This document shows, piece after piece, positions 10,287-20,870 of a DNA stretch of 64,000 nucleotides. The notes under the pieces are model-generated. The model was not told the DNA's origin. It made no database searches and worked only from the letters and a program-made list of their open reading frames with translations. A program made the translations under genes and the position numbers. The stretch comes from Nesterenkonia pannonica (GTDB lineage: Bacteria > Actinomycetota > Actinomycetes > Actinomycetales > Micrococcaceae): positions 434,001 through 498,000 of the forward strand of contig NZ_CP080575.1 of NCBI RefSeq assembly GCF_019575955.1, in the 5' to 3' direction. Within the stretch, counting starts at the first letter, position 1. Every line of letters begins with the position of its first letter.

Positions 10287-11061
10287 GCGGTGAGCAGGTC
10301 CAGCAGGTCGCGCCGCAGCGCGAGGTACTCCTGGCTGGCCTGGACGGTGTCGCGGTCCCGGGGCCGGGGAAGGGAACGCGCACGTCGCGCGTCACTCGCG
10401 CCTCAGGCCCCTGGGAAAGCACCAGGATGCGGTCTGACAGCAGAAGCGCCTCGTCCACATCGTGGGTGACCAGCACGAAGGTGCGGCTCTCCTGCTCCGA
10501 GAGGTGCAGCAGCTGCAGCTGCAGCGCGTGGCGGGTCAGAGCGTCCAGGGCGCCGAGGGCTCGTCGAGCAGAAGCACCTCGGACTCGAGTGCGAAGGCGC
10601 GGGCGATCCCCACCCGCTGCTGCATGCCCCGGAGAGCTGAGCGGGCTTCAGGTCCTTTGAATCCGACAGCTGCACCAGGTCCAGCCAATAGTCCGCGAGC
10701 TCCTCCTGTCCTTTGCCGAGCGGCCGGAGCGCCCATCGGCCTCCAGGGCGAAGAGCACGTTCTGCCGGGCGCTCATCCACGGCAGGAGCACGTGCTGCTG
10801 GAACACGACGCCGAGCCTGCGGCTGGGTCGAAGGATCGGGTCGCCGGTGAGCGTGAGGGTGCCCGCATCGGGAGTCTCCAGGCCCGCCAGCAGCTTCAGC
10901 AGCGTTGATTTGCCGGATCCTGAGGGCCCGATGATGGTGACGAACTCGCCCTGGTCGATGGAGAAGGAGGTTTCGCCCAGCACGGGCTGGAAGCCGCGTC
11001 CTCGACGCGGGAACCCCTTGGTGATGCCCTCGACGGTCAGGGCCGGTGCGGTGCTGGTCAT
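10277..11061 (-). CDS. NitT/TauT-family ABC transporter ATP-binding protein
   Basis: Cytoplasmic ATPase, about 260 residues, of the nitrate/sulfonate/taurine importer class. Walker A is IIGPSGSGKSTLLKLLAG, Q-loop LGVVFQQHVLLPWM, signature LSGGMQQRVGIARAFAL (split by a lost G near 10637), Walker B VLLLDEP, H-loop LVTHDVDEALLLSDRI. The QQHVLLPW and MQQRVGIARA variants are characteristic of SsuB/TauB/NrtD. It is third in the order binding protein, permease, ATPase on the minus strand. Further indels lie near 10750, 10560 and 10365. Confidence 0.85.
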
Positions 11062-11074
11062 GGTCGTGATCCTC

Positions 11075-11909
11075 TTAGCTCTTCGGAGTGAGCCGGTGCA
11101 GCTGGGCGATGGAGCGGTCCAGGACGAAGCCCACGACGCCGATGATGAGGATCGCGACGACGATGCTGTTGATGTTCATCGCGTTCCACTCGGTCCAGAC
11201 GAAGGTGCCCATGCCGCGGTTTCCGACGATCATCTCGGCGGCGACGATCACCAGCCACGCGGTGGACAGTGCGGTGCGCAGCCCGGTCACGATGCCGGGA
11301 AGGGTGGTGGCACCAGAATCTTCAGCGTTCGGTTGGCCGGTGTGGCCTCAAGGGTCCGTGCGAGGTCCAGGTACAGGGGGCTGACGCGGCTCACGCCGTC
11401 GATGGTGTTGATCAGGATGATCCACAGGCTGGCCATGAAGATGACGAACACGGCGGTGCCCTCCGCGTCCCGCAGCAGGGCAAGGCCGATGGGCAGCCAC
11501 GCCAGCGGGGAGACCGGCCTCAGCACCTGGATGAACGGGTCCAGAGCCGCGTTGATGCTGCGGTGAGTGCCCAGCAGCAGCCCCAGCGGGATCGCCACGA
11601 CTGCCGCGAGCCCGAAGCCCAGGGCCACGCGCTGGAGCGAGGCCAGCAGGTGGAAGAAGATGCCGACATCGTTCGGGGTTGTGCGTGAACGCGCCGCCGA
11701 GCACCTCGATGAGCCGCTCCCAGCTGGCCGCGGGGGTGGGGCCAGGCCTCCGTCGTCGTACCCCAGGGTCAGGAGCTGCCAGATGCCCAGGAATGCGGCG
11801 AGGGCAACCACGAACAGGGCGGCGGTCCGCACCCGGTGCAGAGTGCGCTCACGGCGGGCAGCGTCCTGCACCGCCTGAGGGGATGAGGCCTTCTGGGGAC
11901 GTTCGTCAT
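11075..11909 (-). CDS. NitT/TauT-family ABC transporter permease
   Basis: Inner-membrane permease, about 275 residues. The start ATG 11907-11909 lies in an ATGA overlap with the stop of the binding protein. After an N-terminal span (VVALAAFLGIWQLLTL) it carries the block ASLQRVALGFGLAAVVAIPLG, then IQVLRPVSPLAWLPIGLAL, diagnostic of the SsuC/NrtB family, an EAA region LEATPANRTLKILVPATLPGIVTGLR, and AWLVIVAAEMIVGNRGMG. Single-base losses near 11890, 11740, 11690 and 11310 disrupt it. It is followed after 13 bases by the ATPase. Confidence 0.84.
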
Positions 11910-13174
11910 GATGCGACCTGCTCGCTCCACTCAAGGGGATTCTCGGGACGGAAGGTTCGGCCTAGGACGGTCTCGGCGCTGCGCTCCTCGGTGACGCCGC
12001 CCAGCTCATCGAGCACAGAGGCCGCGGCGTCGGAGTCGAAGACCTCAGAGACCGTCGCGGAGAACTCCGCACCGGTGCTGAACTGCTGCCCGCCCGTCAG
12101 GTCCCACCGCTGCAGCGCATCGAGGATCCAGGTGCCGTAGGACTCGTGGGGGTAGGGCTGGAAGCCGATGCGCTCCGGTACCGAGAGCTCGGCCCCGTGC
12201 CGTCCGGGAACTCTCCGGTGAGCACCGCGGTGAGCACCGGCTCGGGCAGGCCCAGGTACGCGGGCTGGGCCATGAGCTCCGCGGTCTCGGCCCGATGGTC
12301 GTGGTCGTCGATGAACAGGGCGGAGTCGCCGATGGCGCGCAGCAGGGCCGTGTAGGTGTTCGGATGGGCGTCGGCGAAGTCCTGCCCCACGGCGAAGCTG
12401 CAGCAGGGGTGGTCCTCCCACAGATCCTTGGTGAGGGTGTGGATGAAGCCGATGCCCTCAGCGACGGCGCGCTGGTTGAACTGGTCGGGGAGGCAGAACG
12501 CATCGATCTGGTCCACGGAGAGCGCAGTGACCATATCCGCCGGACGCATAATGCGAAGATCCACATCCGAATGCGGATCGAGGCCCCCGGAGACGAGGTA
12601 GTCCAGCATCAGCAGGTAGTGCACCGAATACTCGAAGGGCAGGCCGATGCGCAGGCCTCTGAAGTCCTCTGGGCCGTTGACCTCGCTTACCAGCCGCTGC
12701 GAGACGGTGATGCCGTTGCCGTTGATGTTGGTGACGTAGGGCAGACGGATGTCCCGCTGGCCTGAGGCGAACCCGTGATGGATCGCCAGGGCATGGGCGC
12801 CAGGAGCTGGGTGGCATCGAGCTCCCCGGCGACGAAGGCGGTCCACAGCTCACCCCACCCGGTGTATCGGCGCAGGGTGACGTTGAGGCCGTAGTGGGCG
12901 TAGATGTCCATCGCCGCCGCATTGACGATCGGCGAGGCGCAGGTGATGGGCACGAATCCGATGGTGATGTCGGTCTGCTCGAGGTTCTCCGGGGTAGGCA
13001 GGCTGGGATCGAAGGCCCCGGCCGCTGCTGCGCCTGCGGTTCCGGGGCTTTGGGAGCCGCAGGCCGCCAGGAGGGCCGCCGCGGTGGTCCCGACGCCCAG
13101 GCCCAGCAGTGGCGCCGCGTCAGCAGCCTGCTGAGGGAAGGGTCCCCTCCGGCCGCCGCCGGGCGTGTGTTCAT
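11906..13174 (-). CDS. NrtA/CmpA-like ABC transporter substrate-binding lipoprotein
   Basis: Extracellular binding protein, about 420 residues. The N-terminus has TRRHLLGLG followed by LLAACG, so it looks like a Tat-type lipoprotein leader. The core (GFVPITCASPIVNAAAMDIYAHYGLNVTLRRYTGW, DFRGLRIGLPFEYSVHYLLML, HSDVDLRIMRPADMV, IDAFCLPDQFNQRAVAEGIGFI) follows NrtA/CmpA of nitrate/nitrite or bicarbonate importers more than SsuA. The ligand is therefore an anion but unproven. The scar at 12685 reads LVSEVN where LAGEVN is expected. Base losses lie near 13110, 12800 and 12190. It heads the operon, with the divergent OsmC gene 134 bases away. Confidence 0.8.
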
Positions 13175-13308
13175 GGTGAGAAGGTTAGAGACTGTGAACA
13201 TACAAGGCCAGCGTCGTCGTAACCTGGGAGACATTCTCCGCGCTCACAGCCGCGGCGACTAGCATCTCGGCTAAGGATCAGCCCTACCAGACCCCAGGAG
13301 AACCGCTG

Positions 13309-13893
13309 ATGACTGAGACCTCGGTGACAGGAACGTTCAACGGGATCGACCCGCAGGGCCTGGACAGCCTGGCCGCCAAGAACATTGAGAAGCCGGAGCA
13401 CGGGCACAAGGTGGTCAAGTCCAAGACAGTGCTGGACTCCGGATTCCGGAACTACAACTACGTGCGCGACCACGAGGGCTACCTCATCTCCGAGCCGCCC
13501 AAGCTGCTCGGCGACGACGAGGCGCCCAACCCCACCGAGATCGCCCTCGGCGCCCTGGGCTCCTGCATCTCCGTGGGACTCGTCGCCAACGCCACCAAGC
13601 GCGGTGTGACGCTCAGCAAGGTCGAGGTGGAGCTCGAGGGTCAGATCGACATCTCAGCCACCTGGGGAGTCGGCGACCTCGATGATGACAAGGTGCTCGG
13701 CGTCTCCCACGTCAACGTGCACGTATACCTCGACGGCGACGCGGATGAGGAGACGCTCAAGGCGATCACTGAGAACGCCGTCAAGTGGTCACCGGTGGTC
13801 AACACGTTCTCCCGCCCCGCTTCCTTCGACACCAGCCTCACCGTGGGCGGAGGCCACGCCGACGCAGACGGCTACGCCTCCTCCCACGGCTGA
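13309..13893 (+). CDS. OsmC-family peroxiredoxin-like protein
   Basis: Intact 194-residue protein; ATG 13309 follows AGGAG. OsmC/Ohr-fold proteins reduce organic peroxides with a reactive Cys. The first family Cys is in ALGSCISVGLVANATKRG; the usual second region reads SPVVNTFSRPAS, with no Cys there, so a two-Cys peroxidase mechanism is doubtful and a different thiol role is possible. It is five bases ahead of a flavoprotein dehydrogenase-like gene and divergent from the NrtA-like importer, an arrangement consistent with organosulfur or oxyanion use. It is one of the few genes here with no frame damage. Confidence 0.85.
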   Translation: MTETSVTGTFNGIDPQGLDSLAAKNIEKPEHGHKVVKSKTVLDSGFRNYNYVRDHEGYLISEPPKLLGDDEAPNPTEIALGALGSCISVGLVANATKRGVTLSKVEVELEGQIDISATWGVGDLDDDKVLGVSHVNVHVYLDGDADEETLKAITENAVKWSPVVNTFSRPASFDTSLTVGGGHADADGYASSHG

Positions 13894-13897
13894 CCGC

Positions 13898-14987
13898 ATG
13901 GCGCAGCGCACCCTCGAGGAGCCCCTGGCCTCCGTTGAGATCCCCGCAGAGGCGCTCGCCTCCGCTCAGGAGAACGCCCGGGCGGTCGATCAGGGCGACG
14001 CCTTCGCCCGCGAGATCTTTCCCGCGCTCGGGCGGGCCGAGCTGCTGAGCCTGGGCGCGTACCAACGCCGGCGGCGAGCTCCTGAAGCAGGCGGCGGTGA
14101 TCGAAGCGCTGGCCGAGCGCTCACTCGCCAGCGGGTTCGCCCTCTGGGGGCACCGCATGTGCATCGAGTACCTGGCCGCTGCGGACACCGACTGGGCGCG
14201 ATCGATCCTCCCGGACCTGCAGGCTTAGGCACCGTGCCCGGCGTCTCCGGCATGGCCTCGGCGTTCAAGACCTTCGCAGGAGTAGGCACCCTGGACCTGA
14301 GCATGGTCCGAGAGGGAGGCAGCGTGGTGCTCAGCGGAACCCTTCCCTGGGCCTCGAACCTCTACGCGGACGCGCTCGTCGTCTCTGCCGCGTGGGACAG
14401 GACCGAGGAGCAGACCAAGCGGTTCCCACCGTCGTCGCCTTCTGGCTCAGCACCGAGGGCGTCGAGGTGGGCAAGGATCTTGACCTGCTCGCCCTGCAGG
14501 GCACGGCCTCCACCTACGTCAAGGTCCAGGATGCGCGGATACCGGCGCAGCAGGTCCTCTCCACAGACTTCTACGACTTCCTCGGACGCTGCTTACCGAC
14601 CTTCGGCATCCTCCAGTCCGCGTTCTGCATGGGGCTGGCCACAGCGAGCTTCCGCATGGCGCGGGCGAACCTGCCCGGCCTCAACGAGGTGTTCTTCGAC
14701 GAATTCAGCGGCCTGCAGGATCAGCTGGAGGAGGCACGCAGCACACTGCGCGACTACGCCCGCTGCGTCGGCACGCCAGAGGCGCCGGAGCGCCGGGACG
14801 TGCTCCGGCTGCGCCTCAGGGTAAGCCAGCTCGCCGTCGCCCTGGCGGCGCTGGAGGGCAAGACCTCGGGAGGCAAGGGCTACGTGGTCACCTCAGACGC
14901 CAACCGGCGCCTGCGCGAATCGCTGTTCCTCCCGGTGCAGTCCCCTCAGAGGCGCAGCTCAAATGGGAGATCGCCAAGGGAAGCTGA
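13898..14987 (+). CDS. Acyl-CoA dehydrogenase-like flavoprotein (SfnB/DszC-like)
   Basis: About 365 residues with an acyl-CoA dehydrogenase fold: helical N-domain (LAERSLASGFALWGHRM), beta domain (VPGVSGMASAFKTFAG...VLSGTLPWASNLYADALVV) and C-terminal helices (RPTFGILQSAFCMGLATASFRMARANLPG). The beta-domain wording (G-T-x-P-W-x-S) is nearer to flavin monooxygenase relatives such as SfnB/DszC than to beta-oxidation enzymes, and I see no clear catalytic Glu. Scars: 14223 (GCTTAGGC, false stop; gives LQAGTVPG), 14591 (gives RPTF) and 14821. Further indels near 14058, 14424 and 14950. Adjacent importers suggest a sulfur-acquisition oxidoreductase, by inference. Confidence 0.7.
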
Positions 14988-15007
14988 GCTGATCCCCGGG
15001 CCTCGGC

Positions 15008-16477
15008 TCAGCGACGCTCAGCGTAGAGTGTTAAGCGGCTCGCGTAGAGCTCCCGGACCTGCGGGGTCGGCTCAGCGGTGAACGTCTTCAGCTCCGAGAC
15101 GGTCCACGAGGGCGGAGTCGGTCCGCCTGCGAGCACCCAAGCAGCCTGTCGTGCGGCGCCGTCGGCGACGTACTCGCCCGGCTCCGGGACCAGGACCTCC
15201 TGGCCGAAGATGGCCGGGGCGATCCGCTGCACAGCCGCGGAGCGGGCTGCTCCTCCGATCAGCTGGATCGAGCTGACCGGGACGCCCAGTGCCGTCTGCG
15301 CCTCGAGCCCATCGGCCAGGCCGCACAGCAGTCCCTCCACGGCGGCCCGGGCCACATCGGCGGGGTTCATCGAGGCCAGCGACATGCCCACGAAGGAGCC
15401 GGTGGCGTGCGGCAGGTTGGGCGTGCGCTCGCCTTCGAGGTAGGGGATCATCGTCAGGCCGTTCGCGCCCGGCTCGGCAGCCAGGGCCAGCTGGGCCAGC
15501 TGCTCGTGGTCGGCGCCGAGCATCTCAGCCACCCCGTCCAGAACTCTGGAGCCGTTGAGGGTCACGGCCAGGGGAGGTACTCACCGGTGGCGGAGGCGAA
15601 CCCGTTGATGAGGCCGGTGGGGTCCAGAATCGGTTTGGGGAGACCGCGGCCACCACGCCGGAGGTGCCGATGGAGATCGATACGTCCCCGGTTCCCATGT
15701 TGATGCCCAGCGAGGCGGCGGCGTTGTCGCCTGCCCCGGGACCCAGCACCATCTCGCCCCAGCCGCGGCTGGAGTCGCCGGTTCCGGCAGCCTCGTTGGG
15801 GCCCAGAACGCGCGGCAGGATGATGGCCCTGGCGTCGTCCTCGGAGATGCGCAGCGCCTGGGCGAGAAGGTCGTATCGGTACTGGTCCATTGAGGAGTCC
15901 CAGTAGCCGGTGCCCGATGCCTCGGACCGGTCCGTGGCGAGGTCCTCCAGCGAGGCCGAGCCGGAGAGCTTCCAGGTCAGCCAGTCGTGGGGAGGGCGAC
16001 GGCGGCCACACGCCGCGCGTTCGCAGGCTCCGCGTCCGCCAGCCAGCGCAGCTTGGTGACCGTCAGGGAGGCCACGGGCACCGAACCGGTCGCCTCGGCC
16101 CAGGCCGCAGCGCCGTTGACCAGAGCATTGGCAGTGTCTGAGCCCTCCGTGACGTGGCCCCGCTCAGCGATGAGCGCCTCGGCCGCCTCAGCGGAGCGGG
16201 TGTCGTTCCACAGCAGCGCATCGCGGATGACCTGGCCGTGCGCATCGAGGGCGACCATGCCGTGCTGCTGGCCTCCGACGGACGCGGCGGCCACGTCGTC
16301 GAGGCCGTAAGCCTGCTCGATGGCGCTCAGGAGGGCATCCCACCATGCCTGCGGGTTCACCTCGGTGCCGTTCGGGTGGGACGCCTGGCCCTGGCGCACC
16401 AGCTCTCCGGAGTCAGCGTCACGGATGACGACTTTGCAGGACTGGGTGGAGGAGTCGATGCCGGCGACGAGTGCCAT
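15008..16477 (-). CDS. xylB: Xylulokinase
   Basis: FGGY-family kinase, about 485 residues, phosphorylating D-xylulose to xylulose 5-phosphate in the cytoplasm. N-terminal phosphate motif [14 protein letters not shown]; substrate region [13 protein letters not shown] and LLWNDTRS; adenosine-domain motif [25 protein letters not shown]. It starts at ATG 16475-16477 behind GGAGACCTCT. C-run losses near 16002, 15640 and 15573 split it. A possible scar at 15030-15036 (GTTAAGC) makes the exact C-terminus uncertain. It follows xylA on the same strand, separated by a strong hairpin that could lower its expression. Confidence 0.9.
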
Positions 16478-16537
16478 AGAGGTCTCCTTGGAGGGGCGTG
16501 GGACAGGTGGGGTCAGTCTATGTGAGGCGAGGCACAG

Positions 16538-16574
16538 CGAAGCCCGAGCTCTGAACAGGTGAGCTCGGGCTTCG
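16538..16574 (-). terminator. Perfect 14-bp hairpin between xylA and xylB
   Basis: CGAAGCCCGAGCTC at 16538-16551 and its exact reverse complement at 16561-16574, loop of 9. It sits 18 bases after the xylA stop, in the 114-base gap before xylB. No T-run follows on the minus strand, so it is either an imperfect intrinsic terminator or an RNA stabiliser or attenuator setting the xylA:xylB ratio. Confidence 0.65.
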
Positions 16575-16591
16575 TCGCACGTCTGAGCAGG

Positions 16592-17774
16592 TCAGCCGAT
16601 GAGGTGGCGCAGTGCGAGCTGGTTGAGCTTCACGAATCCGTAGTTGCGCTCCGCGGCCTTGTCCACGTCGAAGTCCTCGTAGGCGGAGGAGTCGGCGAGG
16701 AAGTCCGAGACGGACTCGCCCTGAGCGATCGTCGGCTCGGCGAGCTCGTGGATGCCTGCGGTCCTGAACGCCTCCTGGACCTCCGGGTCGGCGCGGTAGG
16801 CCTTGGCCTTCTCCGCCAGGAGGGTCACCATCTCCACGTTCGCGGCAGCCGAGTCCCAGATGCCCTGCATGTGGTCGGTGCGCGACGGCTTGTAGTCGAA
16901 GTGCAGCCAGCCGTCGTAGGTGGGCCCGCCGTTGGGGAAGCCGTTGACGAGGAGGTCCACGGTGAAGAACGCGGAGATGAGGTCTCCGTGGCCGAAGACC
17001 AGGTCCTGGTCGTACTTGATGGACCGCTGGCCGTTGAGGTCGATGTGGAAGAGCTTGCTTAAGCCCACAGGGCCTGCGCGATGCCGTGGGTGAAGTTCAG
17101 GCCCGCCATCTGCTCGTGGCCGGTCTCGGGGTTCAGTCCGACGATGTCCTCGTTGTCGAGCTGGGCGATCAGGCCCAGCGCGTGGCCGATGGTGGGCAGG
17201 AAGATGTCGCCGCGGGGCTCGTTCGGCTTGGGCTCCAGCGCGATGCGCAGGTCGTAGCCCTTCTCCTTGATGTAGCTTACGATCGTGTCGATGCCCTCGG
17301 CGTAGCGCTCGTGGGCGGCGTTGAGGTCTTTGGCATTGTCGTACTCCGAGCCCTCGCGCCCGCCCCACATGACGAAGGTCTCGGCGCCGAACTCAGCGGC
17401 GCGGTCGACGTTGCGGAGGAGCTTGCGCAGGCCGAAGCGGCGCACGGAGCGGTCGTTGGAGGTCAGGCCGCCGTCTTTGAAGACCGGGTGGGAGAAGGTG
17501 TTGGTGGTGAGCATCTCCACCTTCAGGCCGACCTCGTCGGCCGCGTCCTTGAATCGGCTGAAGTACTTCTCACGCTCAGCGTCATCGGTGCCGAAGGGGC
17601 GACGTCGTCGTCGTGGAAGGTGACGCCGGATGCGCTAACCTCCTTCAGCTTGGGGAGGTAGTCCCATGGCTCGAGCTCGGGGCGGGAGGCCTCGCCGAAC
17701 TGGTCGCGGGCGGTCCATCCCACGGTCCACAGGCCGAAGGAGAACTTGTAGTCGTCTGCCGGCGTCGTTGCCAT
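16592..17774 (-). CDS. xylA: Xylose isomerase
   Basis: Metal-dependent D-xylose/D-xylulose isomerase of the shorter actinobacterial class, about 394 residues. Catalytic and metal features: GVTFHDDD (catalytic His), [16 protein letters not shown]-equivalent [35 protein letters not shown] and HFDYKPSR. Scars at 17057 (GCTTAAGC; restores [13 protein letters not shown]), 17275 (IVSYIKEKG, family IAGYIK) and 17634 (restores [12 protein letters not shown]) are among the clearest in the window because this family is so conserved. A C is missing near 17599. It is transcribed divergently from xylR. Confidence 0.95.
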
Positions 17775-17837
17775 GGGTGCCTCCGAGAAATCGTGTCAGG
17801 GTTGTGATGGGATCAGCGGGTGACCACTCTGTCGGGA

Positions 17838-17917
17838 TGTGATCCCCGACTCATTTTGTTTCTAGGTGAAACCTAATTGCTTCGGAGGCTAAGATCAAGT
17901 CTGTGATCCAGGGCACA
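17838..17917. promoter_or_regulatory. xylA/xylR divergent control region with operator-like repeats
   Basis: Within the 128-base gap and the first xylR codons: TGTGATCCCCGACTCA at 17838-17853; an inverted repeat GTTTC-N5-GAAAC at 17858-17872 inside TTTGTTTCTAGGTGAAACC, a plausible ROK/XylR operator; and TGTGATCCAGGGCACA at 17902-17917 overlapping the xylR start. The two TGTGA elements resemble a CRP/GlxR site (TGTGA-N6-TCACA), the second matching 9 of 10 fixed bases. Expected logic: xylose induction through XylR plus carbon-state control. Confidence 0.5.
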
Positions 17918-19316
17918 GCACAGCGCGACCCCGCGCGGACCAACGGGGTGCATACGAGCGCGCCCGCTTCCGCGGCACCGGTGCCCGGTCGGCTGGCGCG
18001 CCTCGGACGACGATCATTCTCCCGAGGGCTGGTGGCTGAGGCGCAGGACGGCGGCAAGAACGACTTCCAGCGGCCGCAGCGGCGCGACCGGCCCCGCAAG
18101 GGCGAGGCGCAGCGCCCCGGCGCCCGGCAGGAGACGCTGCGCGAGGCCAACCTGCTGGTGCTCACCGAGGAGATCTTCGCATCGGCCGAGCCTCTCTCGC
18201 GCGCCGATCTCAGCATCCGCACGGGCATGACGCGGTCGACCGTGTCGCGTCTGGTCGACGAGCTCCTGGCAGCCGGGATCGTCAGAGAGGGCTCCCCAGT
18301 GGTCGGGGGCACCCGCGGCCGTACGGCGGTGCCGCTGACTCCCGCCCGCAGGACGCTGGTGGGACTCGGAGTCGAAGTCAATGTGGACTTCATGGCCGCC
18401 CGGGCGCTGGATCTCACCGGCACGGTGCTCGCCGAGGAGATCATCGAGGGGACTACCGCAATTCGGATGCGGCAGAGGTGCTCCGCGCCGCGGAGCGATG
18501 GCCGGGCGGGTTGCCGCAGGCGCCCAGGAGTCGGGGCCCGCATCGTCGGCACAGTCGTTGCAATCCCGGGCCTGGTGGCAGCTGACGAACGCTCGCTGCT
18601 CTACGCGCCCAACCTCGGGTGGAAGTCGGTGGACGTCGTCGATGCGTTCACCGCGGGCTGGCCCGAGCGCGGCGGATTCGCCCTCGTGGTCAACGAGGCC
18701 AAGCTGGCGGCCCTCGCCGTCGCAGAGGAGCTCACCGCCGAGGACCGCACGGAGCAGACCTTCATCTACCTCTCCGCCCAGGCTTAAGCATCGGCTCTGC
18801 GGTGGTCGTCGACGGGGTGGTCGACGCGGGTCAGCACGGCTGGGCCGGTGAGATCGGCCACCTGACCGTGGAGCCCTCCGGCCCGCAGTGCGGATGCGGG
18901 TCCACCGGCTGCCTGGAGGTCTATGCTTAAGCAAGAGGAGCCTTCTGCTGGCCGCAGGGCTGAGCGCCTCGGCCACGGCCGACGACTTGGTCTCACTGAC
19001 TGAGTGGGACGACAGTGCGGGCGCCCAAGCATGTGCGGCCCTCAGCAAAGCCGGTGAGGCACTGGGAGTGGCTCTCGGGCGCGATGAACATGGTCGACGT
19101 CCACTGTGTGGTGCTCGGCGGCGAATTCGCCCCGCTGACGGACCTGCTGCGTCCCGGGATCGAAGCGCAGCTGCAGCACCGCGTGCTCGCGGCGGAGTTC
19201 TGCGAGTTCCGGGTCCGCGAATCCTGCAGCGGGCTCTCCCCGGCGACCACAGGGGAGCGCTCCGAGCCCTGCGGGCCGTGATCGACGCCCCGCAGAACTG
19301 GGTCCCCGCAGCCTAG
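17903..19316 (+). CDS. xylR: ROK-family xylose repressor
   Basis: Transcription factor of about 465 residues. After a long basic, low-complexity N-terminus comes a winged helix (SRADLSIRTGMTRSTVSRLVDELLAAGIV) and a ROK sugar-sensing domain: IPGLVAADERSLLYAPNLGW, IYLSAQAGIGSAVVVDG, GEIGHLTV and the zinc-binding CGCGSTGCLEVYAG. GCTTAAGC scars at 18782 and 18925 both create false stops, and GCCGGC restores A-G at each. Further indels near 18453, 18530, 19075 and 19250. GTG 17903 is taken as start; a later start near the helix-turn-helix is possible because the first 70 residues are not family-like. Confidence 0.82.
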
Positions 19317-19336
19317 GGCCTCGGAGGCGCGGCCGC

Positions 19337-20736
19337 TCAGGCGGGCGAAGTGAGCTCGAACTCCAGGGTGAAGTTGTTGAGCAGCCCCGGCATGCTTCCG
19401 GGCTCCAGGCTGTGGCTGGTGAGCGTGACGTCCTTGGCGCGGATGATCTCGGCCAGGAAGTTGCTCGTCAGCAGCAGCACCAGGTGCCGTCCGGGGCAGA
19501 TGGCCGTGCCCGCCGAGAACGGCATGAGGGGCCACTGGTCCCTGGTCCGCGGCTCCTCCCAGATCTCCGGCGAGAACGAGTGTGCGAAGTCCAGATTCCG
19601 CTCATCCCGGTGGAAGAACGGCGCGAAGATCAGCACGGACGTGCCTGCTTAAGCATGACACCGTGCTCGAACTCCACCTCCCGGGTGGTCTCTCGCAGGA
19701 TCATGGGCGTCGTCGCCCAGAGCCGCAGCGACTCGAGGACTGTGCCCCGCAGATGCTGCAGCATCGGAGCGGTCTCTGCGCCCTCGGCGGCGATCTGTTC
19801 GCGCGCCTTGGCCATGTGCTCCGGGTGCTCGGCGAGCAGCGCCAGTGACCGTGCGCTGGCCATGCCATGGGATCGAAGGCGAAGAACCACTGCGGCACCT
19901 GGTTGGTAGGCTGATCCTCCGGGCCGAAGTCCATATCCTTCATGAAGGCCGCAAGGCTGCCCGGCTCGGCCTTGCTGAGTGCGGCGCCGATCTGGTCCAG
20001 CAGCTCCTTGCGGCCGCCCTTGTCCACCGGCTTCAGGAAGGCCCAGTTGCCGTCCCCGGAGCTTCTCGGTGAGGTCGGTGATCTGACGGTCATCGCGATG
20101 GGAGTCGCCGAGCACCACGCGGCGGACCACGCGGAACCAGGCCTGATAGAAGTCCGGGTACTCCAGCGTCCCGCCTTTGGCGTCGACCTCGCGCAGCAGG
20201 CCCTCTGCCTCCTCGCGCACCGCCGGCATGAAGGACTCTGCCATGCGGTGGATCGGGTGATCGGTGTCGAGCGCCGCCTCGTTGAGCTGGCGGCGCTGAG
20301 TCCGCTCCTCGCCGTGGGAGATGAGCGAGACCTTCGGCTCGAAGTGCTTCAGCGCGTGCCGCTTGAGAGTCTCGGCGGTGGCGAAGGGCTCCGGCGATGC
20401 GTCGAGGATCCGGTGCACGTGCTCGGGGTCGAGCACCATGGCCATCTTCTTGGGGTGGAGAGCATCAGAGGGCCGGTTCCGTAGCGGTCCGCCACCTTCT
20501 GCATCCGCTTCACGGCTTGAGTCTCCCAGCCGGTGCGGGCCACCAGCTCCACCACCTTGGGGCGCCGGATGATGGGCCCCTTCGCGATCATGGGCAGCTC
20601 GACGTCCCGCAGAATCTGAAGAGTCTCCTGATGGTGGCCTGCGGAAGGGGTTCTGCCGGGAGTTCGCATCCGTGGAGGACACCGACGGAACGCGGCGGCT
20701 GCTGGGCTGGTCCTTCTCAGGAAGCGTCTGTGACAT
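19337..20736 (-). CDS. Cytochrome P450
   Basis: Heme-thiolate monooxygenase, about 466 residues. It has the ExxR helix (LESLRLWATTPMILRETTREVEF), the segment EHGVMPAGTSVLIFAPFFHRDE restored at the GCTTAAGC scar 19647, and the heme loop FSAGTAICPGRHL with the Cys ligand. The I-helix reads FFAFDPMAMASARSLALLAEHPEHM, lacking the classic A-G-x-D/E-T. Indels near 20641, 20459, 20065 and 19862 split it. No ferredoxin or reductase gene is adjacent. It is divergent from cstA and convergent with xylR. Substrate unknown. Confidence 0.85.
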
Positions 20737-20870
20737 AAGGTGTGCGGCTCTCTTGTCTTTCGGTGGTCGCTGCCGGTCCTACAGAATCAACCTCACCTGG
20801 GCGTCGGCTGATACTATGATCTGCGTCACAAACGAGCAATCTGCAGTGCACACACCCAGGGGGCGCACCG

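Noticed and set aside
16812-16817. GTAGGC in xylA as a scar
   Set aside because: It reads KAYRADPEV, which is acceptable for the family without change.
18782-18932. In-frame stops in xylR (and likewise xylA, pstS, the P450s) as true pseudogenes
   Set aside because: The stops coincide with GCCGGC scars or G/C-run losses and the flanking protein is fully conserved on both sides, so sequencing error is far more likely than decay.
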